Of a stretch of 64,000 bases of DNA, positions 50,131 through 62,976 are shown one piece after another. The position numbers were made by a program, and so were the translations under genes. This DNA comes from Streptomyces alanosinicus. GTDB lineage: Bacteria; Actinomycetota; Actinomycetes; Streptomycetales; Streptomycetaceae. The notes under the pieces are model-generated. The model was not told the origin of the DNA. It saw nothing but the letters and a program-made list of their open reading frames with translations, and made no database searches. Each line of letters starts with the position of its first letter. Position 1 is the first letter of the stretch. Where the stretch lies: the NCBI RefSeq assembly GCF_014650595.1, contig NZ_BMVG01000004.1:310001-374000 (forward strand), read 5' to 3'.

Positions 50131-51417
50131 ATGAGCAAGATCCTGATCCGTGGTGCGAAGGTGCTCGGCGGCGAGCCGCAGGACGTGCTGATCGACGGCG
50201 AGACGATCGCCGGGGTGGGCGCCGGGCTGAGCGCCGAGGGCGCCGAGGTCGTCGAGGCCGCCGGCAAGGTGCTGCTGCCGGGTCTCGTCGACCTGCACAC
50301 CCACCTGCGCGAGCCGGGCCGCGAGGACTCCGAGACCGTGCTGACGGGCACGCGCGCGGCCGCCTCCGGTGGCTACACGGCCGTCTTCGCCATGGCCAAC
50401 ACGTTCCCGGTCGCCGACACCGCCGGTGTCGTCGAGCAGGTCTACCGGCTGGGCCGGGAACACGGCTACTGCGACGTCCAGCCGATCGGCGCCGTCACCG
50501 TCGGTCTGGAGGGCAGGAAGCTCGCCGAGCTGGGCGCCATGCACGAGTCCGCCGCCGGCGTCACCGTCTTCTCCGACGACGGCAAGTGCGTGGACGACGC
50601 GGTGATCATGCGCCGCGCCCTGGAGTACGTGAAGGCCTTCGGCGGTGTCGTCGCCCAGCACGCCCAGGAGCCCCGGCTGACCGAGGGCGCCCAGATGAAC
50701 GAGGGCATCGTCTCCGCCGAGCTGGGGCTCGGAGGCTGGCCGGCGGTGGCCGAAGAATCGATCATCGCCCGGGATGTCCTGCTCGCCGAGCACGTCGGCT
50801 CCCGCGTCCACATCTGCCACCTGTCGACCGCGGGGTCCGTGGAGATCGTCCGCTGGGCCAAGTCCCGCGGCATCGACGTCACCGCCGAGGTCACCCCGCA
50901 CCACCTGCTCCTCACCGACGAGCTGGTGCGGACGTACAACCCCGTCTACAAGGTCAACCCGCCGCTGCGCACCGAGCGGGACGTGCACGCCCTGCGCGGC
51001 GCGCTCGCCGACGGCACGATCGACATCGTCGCCACCGACCACGCCCCGCACCCGCACGAGGACAAGGACTGCGAGTGGGCCGCGGCCGCCATGGGGATGG
51101 TGGGCCTGGAGACCGCGTTGTCAGTGGTCCAGGAGACCATGGTCGACACGGGTCTGCTGGACTGGGCCGGCGTCGCCGACCGCATGTCCGTCAAGCCCGC
51201 GCAGATCGGACAGGCCACCGGGCACGGCCGTCCCGTCTCGGCCGGTGAGCCCGCCAACCTCACCCTCGTCGACACGGAATACCGTGGCCAGGTGGACCCC
51301 GCGGGCTTCGCCTCGCGCAGCCGCAACACCCCCTACCAGGGGCGTGAGCTGCCGGGCCGTGTGACGCACACGTGGCTGCGGGGCAAGGCCACGCTCGTCG
51401 ACGGGAAGCTCACGTGA
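50131..51417 (+). CDS. pyrC: Dihydroorotase
   Basis: This 428-aa class I dihydroorotase cyclises carbamoyl aspartate. Metal ligands are DLHTHLREPG near residue 60, the HICHLSTAGS histidine and the catalytic Asp in VATDHAPHPHEDKD. The stop overlaps the GTG of the next gene. It probably forms a complex with PyrB, as in other organisms with this fused-length type. Confidence 0.95.
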   Translation: MSKILIRGAKVLGGEPQDVLIDGETIAGVGAGLSAEGAEVVEAAGKVLLPGLVDLHTHLREPGREDSETVLTGTRAAASGGYTAVFAMANTFPVADTAGVVEQVYRLGREHGYCDVQPIGAVTVGLEGRKLAELGAMHESAAGVTVFSDDGKCVDDAVIMRRALEYVKAFGGVVAQHAQEPRLTEGAQMNEGIVSAELGLGGWPAVAEESIIARDVLLAEHVGSRVHICHLSTAGSVEIVRWAKSRGIDVTAEVTPHHLLLTDELVRTYNPVYKVNPPLRTERDVHALRGALADGTIDIVATDHAPHPHEDKDCEWAAAAMGMVGLETALSVVQETMVDTGLLDWAGVADRMSVKPAQIGQATGHGRPVSAGEPANLTLVDTEYRGQVDPAGFASRSRNTPYQGRELPGRVTHTWLRGKATLVDGKLT

Positions 51418-51974
51418 CACCTGTAATCCTGCTGGCCGAGGCCAAGAAGTCGGCCGACGTCACCGACTGGCCGGCCCGCATCGGCTGGCTCGTCGGACTC
51501 GCCCTGTTCATCGCGCTCGTCTACTGGCTGATGCGCGAGGGCTGGAAGTGGCGTGGCACCCTGCAGAGCGACCTGCCGGCGCCGCCCAGCGCGCCGGAGG
51601 AGACCGGCCCGGCGAAACTTGAGCTGAGCGGCCGCTACCACGGCTCCACCACCGCGGGGCAGTGGCTGGACCGCATCGTGGCGCACGGCCTGGGCACCCG
51701 CAGCCGGGCCGAGCTCACCCTGACGGAGGAGGGCCTGCAGGTCGAGCGACCCGGAGCAAGCGACTTCTTCGTCCCCGCCGCCGCGCTGCGCGGGGCCCGG
51801 CTCGACAAGGGCATCGCCGGCAAGGTCCTCACCGAGGACGGCCTGCTGGTGGTGACCTGGGCGCTCGGCGGCAAACTGATCGACTCCGGCTTCCGCTCCG
51901 ACCACGCGGCCGAGCACACCGAGTGGGTCGACACCCTGAACCAGATGATCAACGACACGGAAGGCGCACGATGA
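51414..51974 (+). CDS. Membrane protein embedded in the pyrimidine operon
   Basis: This 186-aa protein has one N-terminal membrane helix ([19 protein letters not shown]). A cytoplasmic domain with a PH-like beta pattern follows ([19 protein letters not shown], then [17 protein letters not shown]). No catalytic motif is seen. The gene is coupled by GTGA to pyrC and by ATGA to carA, and this place in the operon is shared with mycobacteria. A membrane tether for pyrimidine enzymes is conceivable but not shown. Confidence 0.8.
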   Translation: MTPVILLAEAKKSADVTDWPARIGWLVGLALFIALVYWLMREGWKWRGTLQSDLPAPPSAPEETGPAKLELSGRYHGSTTAGQWLDRIVAHGLGTRSRAELTLTEEGLQVERPGASDFFVPAAALRGARLDKGIAGKVLTEDGLLVVTWALGGKLIDSGFRSDHAAEHTEWVDTLNQMINDTEGAR

Positions 51975-53105
51975 CGACCTCCACAAGGGGAGCCGCAAGG
52001 GTTCCCGCCGTACTCGTCCTGGAGGACGGCCGCATCTTCCGCGGCCGTGCCTACGGGGCCGTGGGGGAGACCTTCGGCGAGGCCGTGTTCTCCACCGGCA
52101 TGACCGGCTACCAGGAAACCCTGACCGACCCCTCGTACGACCGTCAGATCGTCGTCGCGACCGCCCCGCAGATCGGCAACACGGGCTGGAACGACGAGGA
52201 CGACGAGTCGAGCCGCATCTGGGTCTCCGGTTACGTCGTGCGCGACCCCGCGCGCGTGCCGTCCAACTGGCGCGCCAAGCGCTCCCTGGACGACGAGCTG
52301 GTCGCCCAGGGCGTGGTCGGCATCTCCGGGATCGACACCCGCGCCCTCACCCGCCACCTGCGCGAGCGTGGCTCCATGCGCGCCGGCGTCTTCTCCGGCG
52401 AGGCGATCGCCCCCGAGGCCGAGCTGCTGGAGCGCGTGCAGGCCCAGCCCCGCATGAAGGGCCTGAGCCTGTACGAGGAGGTCGCGGCCAAGGAGGCGTA
52501 CGTCGTCCCGGCGATCGGCGAGAAGCGCTTCACCGTCGCCGCGATCGACCTCGGCATCAAGGGCATGACCCCGCACCGCATGGCCGAGCGCGGCATCGAG
52601 GTGCACGTCCTGCCCGCCACCGCCACGGCCGACGACATCTACGCCGTCGCCCCGGACGGCGTGTTCTTCTCCAACGGTCCCGGTGACCCGGCCACCGCCG
52701 ACGGCCCGGTCGCCCTGATGACCGCCGTCCTGGAGCGGAGGACGCCGCTGTTCGGCATCTGCTTCGGCAACCAGATCCTCGGCCGCGCGCTCGGCTTCGG
52801 CACCTACAAGCTGAAGTACGGCCACCGGGGCATCAACCAGCCGGTCCAGGACCGTACGACCGGCAAGGTCGAGGTCACCGCGCACAACCACGGCTTCGCC
52901 GTGGACGCGCCGCTCGACCAGGTCAGCGAGACCACGTTCGGCCGCGCCGAGGTCTCGCACGTCTGCCTGAACGACAACGTCGTGGAGGGGCTGCAGCTGC
53001 TCGACCAGCCGGCCTTCTCCGTCCAGTACCACCCTGAAGCGGCCGCGGGCCCGCATGACGCCGCCTACCTGTTCGACCGCTTCGTCTCCCTGATGGAGGG
53101 CCAGC

Positions 53106-53113
<8 letters not shown>
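51971..53113 (+). CDS. carA: Carbamoyl-phosphate synthase, small (glutaminase) subunit
   Basis: This 380-aa protein has the CarA N-terminal domain ([31 protein letters not shown]) and a class I amidotransferase domain with nucleophile GICFGNQ and the YHPEA His-Glu pair. It feeds ammonia to CarB. Its start overlaps the upstream membrane protein gene, and its stop overlaps the carB GTG. Confidence 0.97.
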
Positions 53114-56414
<3,301 letters not shown>

Positions 56415-56421
56415 CAGCCCT

Positions 56422-56451
56422 GAGGGGGACACCGGAAACGGTGTCCCCCTC
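56422..56451 (+). terminator. Intra-operon hairpin between carB and pyrD
   Basis: A perfect 13-bp stem (56422-56434 with 56439-56451) is capped by a GAAA tetraloop and followed by TTC. It lies eight bases after the carB stop and 15 before pyrD, so it may be a partial terminator or an mRNA-stability element. Confidence 0.65.
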
Positions 56452-56465
56452 TTCATGAGGACACC

Positions 56466-57572
56466 ATGTACAAGATCTTTTTCAAGCTCGTCTTCCAGCG
56501 CATGGACCCCGAGCAGGCCCACTACCTGGCCTTCCGCTGGATCCGCCTGGCCGTCCGCATCCCGGTGCTGCGCACCTTCGTCGCGGCCGCCCTCGCGCCC
56601 CGCCACAAGGAGCTGCGCACGGAGGCGCTCGGCCTGCGGATGCACGGCCCGTTCGGGCTCGCCGCCGGCTTCGACAAGAACGCCGTCGCGGTCGACGGGA
56701 TGTCGATGCTGGGCTTCGACCACGTCGAGATCGGCACGGTCACCGGCGAGCCGCAGCCCGGCAACCCCAGGAAGCGGCTGTTCCGCCTTGTCGCGGACCG
56801 CGCGCTGATCAACCGCATGGGCTTCAACAACGACGGCTCGCTGGCCGTGGCGGCCCGCCTCGCCACGCGCCGGCCGGTCTTCCGGACGGTCGTGGGTGTC
56901 AACATCGGCAAGACGAAGGTCGTCCCGGAGGCCGAGGCCGTCGGCGACTATGTGAAGTCCGCCGAGCGCCTCGCACCGTACGCCGACTACCTGGTCGTCA
57001 ACGTCTCCTCGCCGAACACGCCCGGCCTGCGCAATCTGCAGGCCACGGAGGCGCTGCGGCCGCTGCTGAGCGCCGTGCGCGAGGCCGCCGACCGTACGGT
57101 CGCGGGCCGCCGTGTCCCGCTGCTCGTGAAGATCGCCCCGGACCTCGCCGACGAGGACATCGACGCCATCGCCGACCTGGCCGTGGAGCTGGGCCTGGAC
57201 GGCATCATCGCGACCAACACCACCATCGCGCGCGAGAGCCTCGGACTGTCCTGCGAACCCTCGCTGGCGAAGGAGACCGGCGGTCTGTCCGGAGCCCCGC
57301 TCAAGGCGCGCTCCCTGGAGGTCCTGCGCCGGCTGTACGCGCGCGTGGGGGACCGGATCACGCTCGTGGGCGTCGGCGGCATCGAGAGTGCCGAGGACGC
57401 CTGGCAGCGCATCCTGGCCGGCGCCACGCTGATCCAGGGCTACAGCGCCTTCGTCTACGAGGGCCCCTTCTGGTCCCGTGCCATCCACAAGGGCCTCGCC
57501 GCCCGTCTGCGCACCAGCCCGTACGCCACCCTCGCCGACGCGGTCGGCGCCGACGTGAGGAAGCCCCGATGA
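56466..57572 (+). CDS. pyrD: Dihydroorotate dehydrogenase, class 2 (quinone-dependent)
   Basis: This 368-aa FMN enzyme has the N-terminal membrane-contact helix of class 2 ([20 protein letters not shown]). It has NRMGFNNDG, the catalytic Ser region [11 protein letters not shown] and [10 protein letters not shown]. It oxidises dihydroorotate to orotate with electrons passing to the respiratory quinone. The stop overlaps pyrF by four bases (ATGA). pyrE is absent from the window. Confidence 0.96.
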   Translation: MYKIFFKLVFQRMDPEQAHYLAFRWIRLAVRIPVLRTFVAAALAPRHKELRTEALGLRMHGPFGLAAGFDKNAVAVDGMSMLGFDHVEIGTVTGEPQPGNPRKRLFRLVADRALINRMGFNNDGSLAVAARLATRRPVFRTVVGVNIGKTKVVPEAEAVGDYVKSAERLAPYADYLVVNVSSPNTPGLRNLQATEALRPLLSAVREAADRTVAGRRVPLLVKIAPDLADEDIDAIADLAVELGLDGIIATNTTIARESLGLSCEPSLAKETGGLSGAPLKARSLEVLRRLYARVGDRITLVGVGGIESAEDAWQRILAGATLIQGYSAFVYEGPFWSRAIHKGLAARLRTSPYATLADAVGADVRKPR

Positions 57573-58432
57573 CCCCGATGACCGGCATGACCTCTTCCGA
57601 GCCCTTCGGCGCCCGGCTGCGCCGCGCCATGGACGAGCGCGGCCCGCTGTGCGTCGGCATCGACCCGCACGCTTCCCTGCTCGCCGAGTGGGGCCTGAAC
57701 GACGACGTGGCCGGTCTGGAGCGGTTCAGCCGCACCGTCGTCGAGGCTGTGGCCGACCGGGTCGCCGTGCTGAAGCCGCAGGTCGCCTTCTTCGAGCGCT
57801 TCGGCTCCCGGGGCATCGCGGTCCTGGAGAAGACCGTCCAGGAGGCGCGTGCCGCCGGCACCCTGGTCGTGACGGACGCCAAGCGCGGCGACATCGGCTC
57901 GACCATGGCCGGCTACGCGGAGGCCTTCCTGCACAAGGACGCCCCGCTGTTCTCCGACGCCCTGACCGTCTCGCCGTACCTCGGCTACGGCTCGCTCAGC
58001 CCGGCCGTCGCGCTGGCCCGGGAGAGCGGCGCCGGCCTCTTCGTGCTGGCGCTGACCTCGAACCCGGAGGGCCCCGAGGTGCAGCACGCGATCCGCGCGG
58101 ACGGCCGCACCGTGGCCGCGACCATGCTGGCCCACCTGGCCGCCGAGAACGCCGGGGAGGAGCCGCTCGGCTCCTTCGGGGCCGTCGTCGGCGCCACGGT
58201 CGGCGACCTGTCGTCCTACGACCTCGCCATCAACGGCCCGCTTCTCGCGCCCGGTGTCGGCGCGCAGGGCGCCACGCCGGCCGATCTTCCGAAGGTGTTC
58301 GGACCGGCGTTGCGCAACGTCGTTCCGAACGTCAGCCGGGGCGTGCTGCGGCACGGCCCGGACACGGGGGCGCTGCGCACGGCCGCGGAGCGCTTCGCGG
58401 AGGAGATCCAGGTCGCCGTCGCGGGCGCCTGA
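57569..58432 (+). CDS. pyrF: Orotidine 5'-phosphate decarboxylase, type 2
   Basis: This 287-aa barrel enzyme produces UMP. The catalytic Asp-Lys-Asp set lies in VVTDAKRGDIGST, and CVGIDPHASLL is the type 2 N-terminal motif. The start is ATG at 57569, with another in-frame ATG four codons later. It is the last gene of the pyr operon; no clear hairpin follows directly. Confidence 0.95.
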   Translation: MTPMTGMTSSEPFGARLRRAMDERGPLCVGIDPHASLLAEWGLNDDVAGLERFSRTVVEAVADRVAVLKPQVAFFERFGSRGIAVLEKTVQEARAAGTLVVTDAKRGDIGSTMAGYAEAFLHKDAPLFSDALTVSPYLGYGSLSPAVALARESGAGLFVLALTSNPEGPEVQHAIRADGRTVAATMLAHLAAENAGEEPLGSFGAVVGATVGDLSSYDLAINGPLLAPGVGAQGATPADLPKVFGPALRNVVPNVSRGVLRHGPDTGALRTAAERFAEEIQVAVAGA

Positions 58433-58733
58433 TTCCTCCGATGAACGCCCCTGGCGAGCGGCGGTCCGGCGACTTGAGTGTGAATACATCCTCAAATCGG
58501 GGGCATTATGTCTGAAATGTCCGTCCTGGTGGAGGCTGACCAGGACTTTTCCGCTGTTCTCGCTGACTCTGGCGGACTTGACCGCTAGTCTCCGAGCAGT
58601 GGGGATACCCCCACGCCCATTAAGTAGTGGGGGAGAACGGGCGAAGCGTGTTGCTCGTAGCTCCCCAGGTGTGGGGCGACTAGGTTCCTCACCGGTCCGT
58701 ATCCGACAGTTCGACATCCGAGGTGACGTAGGC
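58433..58733 (+). promoter_or_regulatory. 301-base sIHF upstream region with competing hairpins
   Basis: No gene lies here. A candidate promoter is CTGACT-17-TAGTCT (-10 at 58585-58590). Downstream, CCCCCAC (58608-58614) can pair either with GTGGGG before it (58599-58604) or with GTGGGGG after it (58627-58633), and a third stem CCCCA/TGGGG lies at 58663-58676. The alternatives are mutually exclusive, which is the layout of a switching leader. The AT-richer stretch 58480-58520 has no clear role. Confidence 0.4.
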
Positions 58734-59057
58734 GTGGCTCTTCCGCCCCTTACCCCCGAACAGCGCGCAGCCGCGCTCGAAAAGGCCGCCGCGGCTCGCC
58801 GGGAGCGGGCCGAGGTCAAGAATCGACTCAAGCACTCCGGCGCCTCCCTGCACGAGGTCATCAAGCAGGGTCAGGAGAATGACGTCATCGGCAAGATGAA
58901 GGTCTCCGCACTGCTCGAGTCCCTGCCGGGCGTGGGCAAGGTCCGCGCCAAGCAGATCATGGAGCGTCTGGGTATCTCCGAGAGCCGCCGCGTGCGCGGT
59001 CTCGGTTCCAACCAGATCGCTTCCCTGGAGCGTGAGTTCGGCAGCACCGGCTCCTGA
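58734..59057 (+). CDS. sihF: Streptomyces integration host factor-like nucleoid protein
   Basis: This 107-aa basic protein has an N-terminal long helix (LTPEQRAAALEKAAAARRER) and a helix-two-turns-helix fold (LLESLPGVGKVRAKQIMERL). It is unrelated in sequence to enterobacterial IHF. It binds DNA without strong sequence preference and affects topology, sporulation and antibiotic production. The GTG start has GAGGTG upstream. It precedes gmk-rpoZ in all actinobacteria I know. Confidence 0.95.
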   Translation: MALPPLTPEQRAAALEKAAAARRERAEVKNRLKHSGASLHEVIKQGQENDVIGKMKVSALLESLPGVGKVRAKQIMERLGISESRRVRGLGSNQIASLEREFGSTGS

Positions 59058-59063
59058 GGTCCC

Positions 59064-59082
59064 CTCCCCGGCGTCCGGGGAG
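59064..59082 (+). terminator. Hairpin after sIHF
   Basis: An 8-bp perfect stem (59064-59071 with 59075-59082) has a CGT loop, six bases after the sIHF stop. Confidence 0.6.
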
Positions 59083-59130
59083 TAGGACCGGGAGTCCCGG
59101 GCACTCCGGGATTGCTGGAATAATCGCTGC

Positions 59131-59688
59131 ATGAGTGAACGTCCGCGGCTGACCGTGCTCTCCGGCCCCTCGGGGGTCGGCAAGAGCACGGTCGTCGCCC
59201 ATATGCGCAAGGAACACCCTGAGGTCTGGCTCTCGGTGTCGGCCACGACCCGTAAGCCGCGCCCCGGCGAGCAGCACGGAGTCCACTACTTCTTCGTCAC
59301 CGACGAGGAGATGGACAAGCTGATCGCCAACGGCGAGCTGCTGGAGTGGGCCGAGTTCGCCGGGAACCGCTACGGCACGCCCCGCGCGGCCGTGCTGGAG
59401 CGGCTGGAGAACGGCGAGCCCGTGCTGCTGGAGATCGACCTCCAGGGCGCCCGGCAGGTGCGGGAGTCGATGTCCGACGCTCAGCTGGTGTTCCTGGCTC
59501 CGCCCTCCTGGGAGGAGCTGGTGCGCAGGCTGACCGGCCGGGGCACCGAGCCGCCCGAGGTCATCGAGCGCCGCCTCGCGGCTGCCAGGACCGAATTGGC
59601 GGCCGAGCCGGAGTTCCATACGACCTTGGTCAACACCTCTGTCGAGGACGTGGCCCGCGAGCTGCTAGCCTTGATGGACGTTGTGTGA
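59131..59688 (+). CDS. gmk: Guanylate kinase
   Basis: This 185-aa enzyme phosphorylates GMP to GDP. It has P-loop GPSGVGKST and the GMP-binding [17 protein letters not shown], with the lid around [16 protein letters not shown]. No ribosome site precedes the ATG. rpoZ follows after 38 bases; gmk-rpoZ pairing is widespread and links guanylate supply to RNA polymerase and ppGpp physiology. Confidence 0.96.
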   Translation: MSERPRLTVLSGPSGVGKSTVVAHMRKEHPEVWLSVSATTRKPRPGEQHGVHYFFVTDEEMDKLIANGELLEWAEFAGNRYGTPRAAVLERLENGEPVLLEIDLQGARQVRESMSDAQLVFLAPPSWEELVRRLTGRGTEPPEVIERRLAAARTELAAEPEFHTTLVNTSVEDVARELLALMDVV

Positions 59689-59726
59689 CCGTGACTGATC
59701 TTTTTCCCTCTTTCGGAAGGTAGAGC

Positions 59727-59999
59727 GTGTCCTCTTCCATCACCGCGCCCGAGGGCATCATCAACCCGCCGATCGACGAGTTGCTTGAGGCCACCGACTC
59801 CAAGTACAGCCTTGTGATCTACGCCGCCAAGCGCGCCCGTCAGATCAACGCGTACTACTCCCAGCTCGGCGAGGGCCTCCTCGAGTACGTCGGTCCGCTC
59901 GTCGACACCCACGTCCACGAGAAGCCGCTCTCGATCGCGCTGCGCGAGATCAACGCGGGTCTGCTGACGTCCGAGGCCATCGAGGGCCCCGCCCAGTAG
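59727..59999 (+). CDS. rpoZ: RNA polymerase omega subunit
   Basis: This 90-aa protein has the core [20 protein letters not shown] and the conserved [20 protein letters not shown]. It wraps the beta' C terminus and assists polymerase assembly. The GTG start has GGAAGG upstream. A strong hairpin follows. Confidence 0.96.
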   Translation: MSSSITAPEGIINPPIDELLEATDSKYSLVIYAAKRARQINAYYSQLGEGLLEYVGPLVDTHVHEKPLSIALREINAGLLTSEAIEGPAQ

Positions 60000-60037
60000 T
60001 CCCGCGCAGTCGTACTTTCAGACTGCGACCGACTTGT

Positions 60038-60071
60038 CCACAGGCCCGGCAGCACATTGCCGGGCCTGTGG
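60038..60071 (+). terminator. Terminator after rpoZ
   Basis: A perfect 14-bp stem (60038-60051 with 60058-60071) has a six-base loop, 38 bases after the rpoZ stop. Confidence 0.85.
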
Positions 60072-60122
60072 TGTGTGATGGACCCGTACGTGTCGTCACG
60101 TACGTTGCCGAGCCGGGGAGAG

Positions 60123-61328
60123 ATGGTGGACAAGCCGAGGGTGGTCCTGGGGGTCAGCGGCGGCATCGCCGCGTACAAGGCCTGTGAGCTGCTGAGAAGG
60201 TTCACGGAGTCGGGCCATGACGTCCGCGTGGTGCCCACCGCCTCCGCGCTGCACTTCGTCGGTGCCGCCACCTGGTCCGCCCTGTCCGGCAACCCCGTCT
60301 CGACGGAGGTCTGGGACGACGTCCACGAGGTCCCGCACGTCCGCATCGGCCAGCACGCCGACCTGGTGGTCGTCGCGCCCGCCACGGCCGACATGCTCGC
60401 CAAGGCCGCCCACGGCCTCGCCGACGACCTGCTGACCAACACCCTCCTGACCGCCCGCTGCCCGGTCGTCCTCGCGCCCGCCATGCACACCGAGATGTGG
60501 GAGCACCCGGCCACCCAGGAGAACGTGGCCACGCTGCGCCGGCGCGGCGCCGTCGTCATCGAGCCCGCCGTCGGCCGGCTCACCGGCGTCGACACCGGCA
60601 AGGGCCGGCTGCCCGACCCCGCGGAGATCTTCGAGGTCTGCCGCCGGGTGCTGGCCCGGGGCGTCACCGAGCCCGACCTCGCGGGGCGCCACGTCGTCGT
60701 CTCCGCCGGCGGCACCCGCGAGCCCCTCGACCCGGTCCGCTTCCTCGGCAACCGCTCCTCCGGCAAGCAGGGCTACGCCCTCGCGCGCACCGCCGCCGCC
60801 CGCGGCGCCCGGGTCACGCTGATCGCGGCCAACGCCGGCCTGCCCGACCCGGCGGGCGTGGACGTCGTACCGGTCGGCACGGCGGTCCAGCTGCGCGAAG
60901 CCGTCCTGAAGGCGGCGGCGGACGCCGACGCGGTCGTCATGGCCGCCGCGGTGGCCGACTTCCGCCCGGCGCAGTACGCCTCGGGCAAGATCAAGAAGAA
61001 GGACGGCCAGGAGCCCGAGCCGATCGTCCTGGTGCGAAATCCGGACATCCTCGCGGAGATCTCGGCCGACCGCGCCCGCCCCGGCCAGGTGATCGTCGGC
61101 TTCGCCGCCGAGACCGACGACGTCCTCGCCAACGGCCGCACCAAACTCGCCCGCAAAGGCTGCGACCTCCTCGTCGTCAACGAGGTGGGGGAGCGTAAGA
61201 CGTTCGGTTCCGAGGAGAACGAGGCCGTGGTGCTGGGCGCCGACGGCAGCGAGACACCGGTGCCGCACGGCCCCAAGGAAGCCCTCGCCGACACGGTCTG
61301 GGACCTGGTCGCAGGGCGGCTCCGCTGA
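60123..61328 (+). CDS. coaBC: Bifunctional phosphopantothenoylcysteine decarboxylase / phosphopantothenate-cysteine ligase
   Basis: This 401-aa flavoprotein starts DKPRVVLGVSGGIAAYKACE. The CoaC half has the active His in RIGQHADLVVVAPA and a PAMHTEMW motif, in which His replaces the usual Asn of PAMNxxMW. The CoaB half has SAGGTREPLDPVRFLGNRSS and the KIKKKDG lysine cluster. It makes 4'-phosphopantetheine for CoA. GGGGAG precedes adjacent ATG (60123) and GTG (60126) codons; either may be used. Confidence 0.94.
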   Translation: MVDKPRVVLGVSGGIAAYKACELLRRFTESGHDVRVVPTASALHFVGAATWSALSGNPVSTEVWDDVHEVPHVRIGQHADLVVVAPATADMLAKAAHGLADDLLTNTLLTARCPVVLAPAMHTEMWEHPATQENVATLRRRGAVVIEPAVGRLTGVDTGKGRLPDPAEIFEVCRRVLARGVTEPDLAGRHVVVSAGGTREPLDPVRFLGNRSSGKQGYALARTAAARGARVTLIAANAGLPDPAGVDVVPVGTAVQLREAVLKAAADADAVVMAAAVADFRPAQYASGKIKKKDGQEPEPIVLVRNPDILAEISADRARPGQVIVGFAAETDDVLANGRTKLARKGCDLLVVNEVGERKTFGSEENEAVVLGADGSETPVPHGPKEALADTVWDLVAGRLR

Positions 61329-61513
61329 GCTCCGCGCGCCTTCGGCGTGGCCCGGTTCGTTCGCGAGGACCCGTTGACGGCGGGCCCGGCGAACGATCAA
61401 ATCGGGTGTGGCGGCCCTGGTCAACGCCGCCCGGCATTGTGCAGAATGCCCGTGCCGCAGGTCACAGCGCTCCCGAGAGGCGAGACGGTGGCCCATCGGC
61501 CGAGTGCGACCGA

Positions 61514-61519
61514 TAAACT
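61514..61519 (+). promoter_or_regulatory. Candidate -10 (TAAACT) upstream of metK
   Basis: TAAACT lies 80 bases before the metK GTG. The flanking TCGG...CCGA is a short inverted repeat. No -35 box is convincing. The rest of the 271-base gap after coaBC shows no gene. Confidence 0.3.
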
Positions 61520-61599
61520 GTTCACGGTCGACGCCGGGCGCAGCCCCGCGCGTCGCCGCAAATGATCAGCCAGCAGCCGCTGCAACCACAGGGAGCGTT

Positions 61600-62808
61600 G
61601 TGTCCCGTCGCCTGTTCACCTCGGAGTCCGTGACCGAGGGCCACCCCGACAAGATCGCTGACCAGATCAGCGACACCATTCTTGACGCGCTTCTGCGCGA
61701 GGACCCGACCTCCCGGGTCGCCGTCGAAACGTTGATCACCACCGGCCTGGTCCATGTGGCCGGCGAGGTGACGACCAAGGCCTACGCGGACATCGCGACC
61801 CTGGTCCGCAACAAGATCCTGGAGATCGGTTACGACTCCTCCAAGAAGGGCTTCGACGGCGCCTCCTGCGGTGTCTCGGTGTCGATCGGCGCGCAGTCCC
61901 CGGACATCGCGCAGGGCGTCGACACGGCGTACGAGTCCCGGGTCGAGGGTGACGAGGACGAGCTGGACAAGCAGGGCGCCGGCGACCAGGGCCTGATGTT
62001 CGGCTACGCGTCGGACGAGACGCCCACCCTGATGCCGCTGCCGATCTTCCTGGCGCACCGCCTGTCGAAGCGGCTGTCCGAGGTCCGCAAGAACGGCACC
62101 ATCCCCTACCTGCGCCCGGACGGCAAGACGCAGGTCACCATCGAGTACGACGGCGACAAGGCCGTCCGTCTCGACACGGTGGTCGTCTCCTCCCAGCACG
62201 CGAGCGACATCGACCTGGAGTCGCTGCTGGCGCCCGACATCCGCGAGTTCGTCGTCGAGCCGGAGCTGAAGGCGCTGCTGGACGAGGGCATCAAGCTGGA
62301 CACCGACGGCTACCGGCTGCTGGTCAACCCGACCGGCCGCTTCGAGATCGGCGGCCCGATGGGCGACGCCGGCCTCACCGGCCGCAAGATCATCATCGAC
62401 ACCTACGGCGGCATGGCCCGCCACGGCGGCGGCGCCTTCTCCGGCAAGGACCCGTCCAAGGTGGACCGCTCGGCCGCGTACGCGATGCGCTGGGTCGCGA
62501 AGAACGTGGTGGCGGCGGGCCTGGCCTCGCGCTGCGAGGTGCAGGTCGCCTACGCGATCGGCAAGGCCGAGCCGGTCGGTCTCTTCGTGGAGACCTTCGG
62601 CACCGCCAAGGTCGACGCCGAGAAGATCGAGAAGGCGATCGAGGAGGTCTTCGACCTCCGTCCGGCCGCGATCATCCGCGCCCTCGACCTGCTCCGCCCG
62701 ATCTACTCCCAGACGGCCGCCTACGGCCACTTCGGCCGCGAGCTGCCCGACTTCACCTGGGAGCGCACGGACCGCGTGGACGCCCTGCGCACGGCCGTGG
62801 GCCTGTAG
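61600..62808 (+). CDS. metK: S-adenosylmethionine synthetase
   Basis: This 402-aa enzyme makes SAM from methionine and ATP. It has the N-terminal [29 protein letters not shown] and the P-loop-like [19 protein letters not shown] level influences antibiotic production in Streptomyces. The GTG start has GGGAG six bases upstream and gives the normal length; the frame is open further upstream without conservation. Confidence 0.97.
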   Translation: MSRRLFTSESVTEGHPDKIADQISDTILDALLREDPTSRVAVETLITTGLVHVAGEVTTKAYADIATLVRNKILEIGYDSSKKGFDGASCGVSVSIGAQSPDIAQGVDTAYESRVEGDEDELDKQGAGDQGLMFGYASDETPTLMPLPIFLAHRLSKRLSEVRKNGTIPYLRPDGKTQVTIEYDGDKAVRLDTVVVSSQHASDIDLESLLAPDIREFVVEPELKALLDEGIKLDTDGYRLLVNPTGRFEIGGPMGDAGLTGRKIIIDTYGGMARHGGGAFSGKDPSKVDRSAAYAMRWVAKNVVAAGLASRCEVQVAYAIGKAEPVGLFVETFGTAKVDAEKIEKAIEEVFDLRPAAIIRALDLLRPIYSQTAAYGHFGRELPDFTWERTDRVDALRTAVGL

Positions 62809-62827
62809 GCCCGCGCCTTCCTCTCGC

Positions 62828-62864
62828 CGAGGCCCGACTCCCGTTTCCCGGGGGCCGGGCCTCG
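62828..62864 (+). terminator. Terminator after metK
   Basis: A 9-bp outer stem (62828-62836 with 62856-62864) plus an inner CCCG/CGGG pairing lies 20 bases after the metK stop. Confidence 0.75.
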
Positions 62865-62963
62865 ACGTGTCGTATGTCACAGAACCTGAAGCCGGCCCGA
62901 TCCGGAGACAAGGCCCTGGGCGCCGGGTATCCGTCGGCGGCCGCCGTTGTCCGAGGCGTTTGG

Positions 62964-62970
62964 TAAGAAT
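62964..62970 (+). promoter_or_regulatory. Candidate -10 (TAAGAAT) for leaderless priA
   Basis: TAAGAAT ends six bases before the GTG at 62977, which has no ribosome site. Eight bases upstream of it stands TTGTCCGAG, two mismatches from the DNA-damage motif TTGTCRGTG. Confidence 0.35.
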
Positions 62971-62976
62971 GCAAGC

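Noticed and set aside
51117..51145. TTGTCAGTG inside pyrC, resembling the DNA-damage promoter
   Set aside because: After eight bases the sequence is GACCAT, not TAnnnT, and it lies within a coding region.
61430..61530. CGAGAGGCG...GGCCCATCGG upstream of metK, reminiscent of an S-box/SAM riboswitch core
   Set aside because: The GCAACC element, kink-turn and closing P1 helix are absent, and the likely -10 lies downstream of it, so it would not be transcribed. A covariance-model scan (SAM-I, SAM-IV) would settle it.
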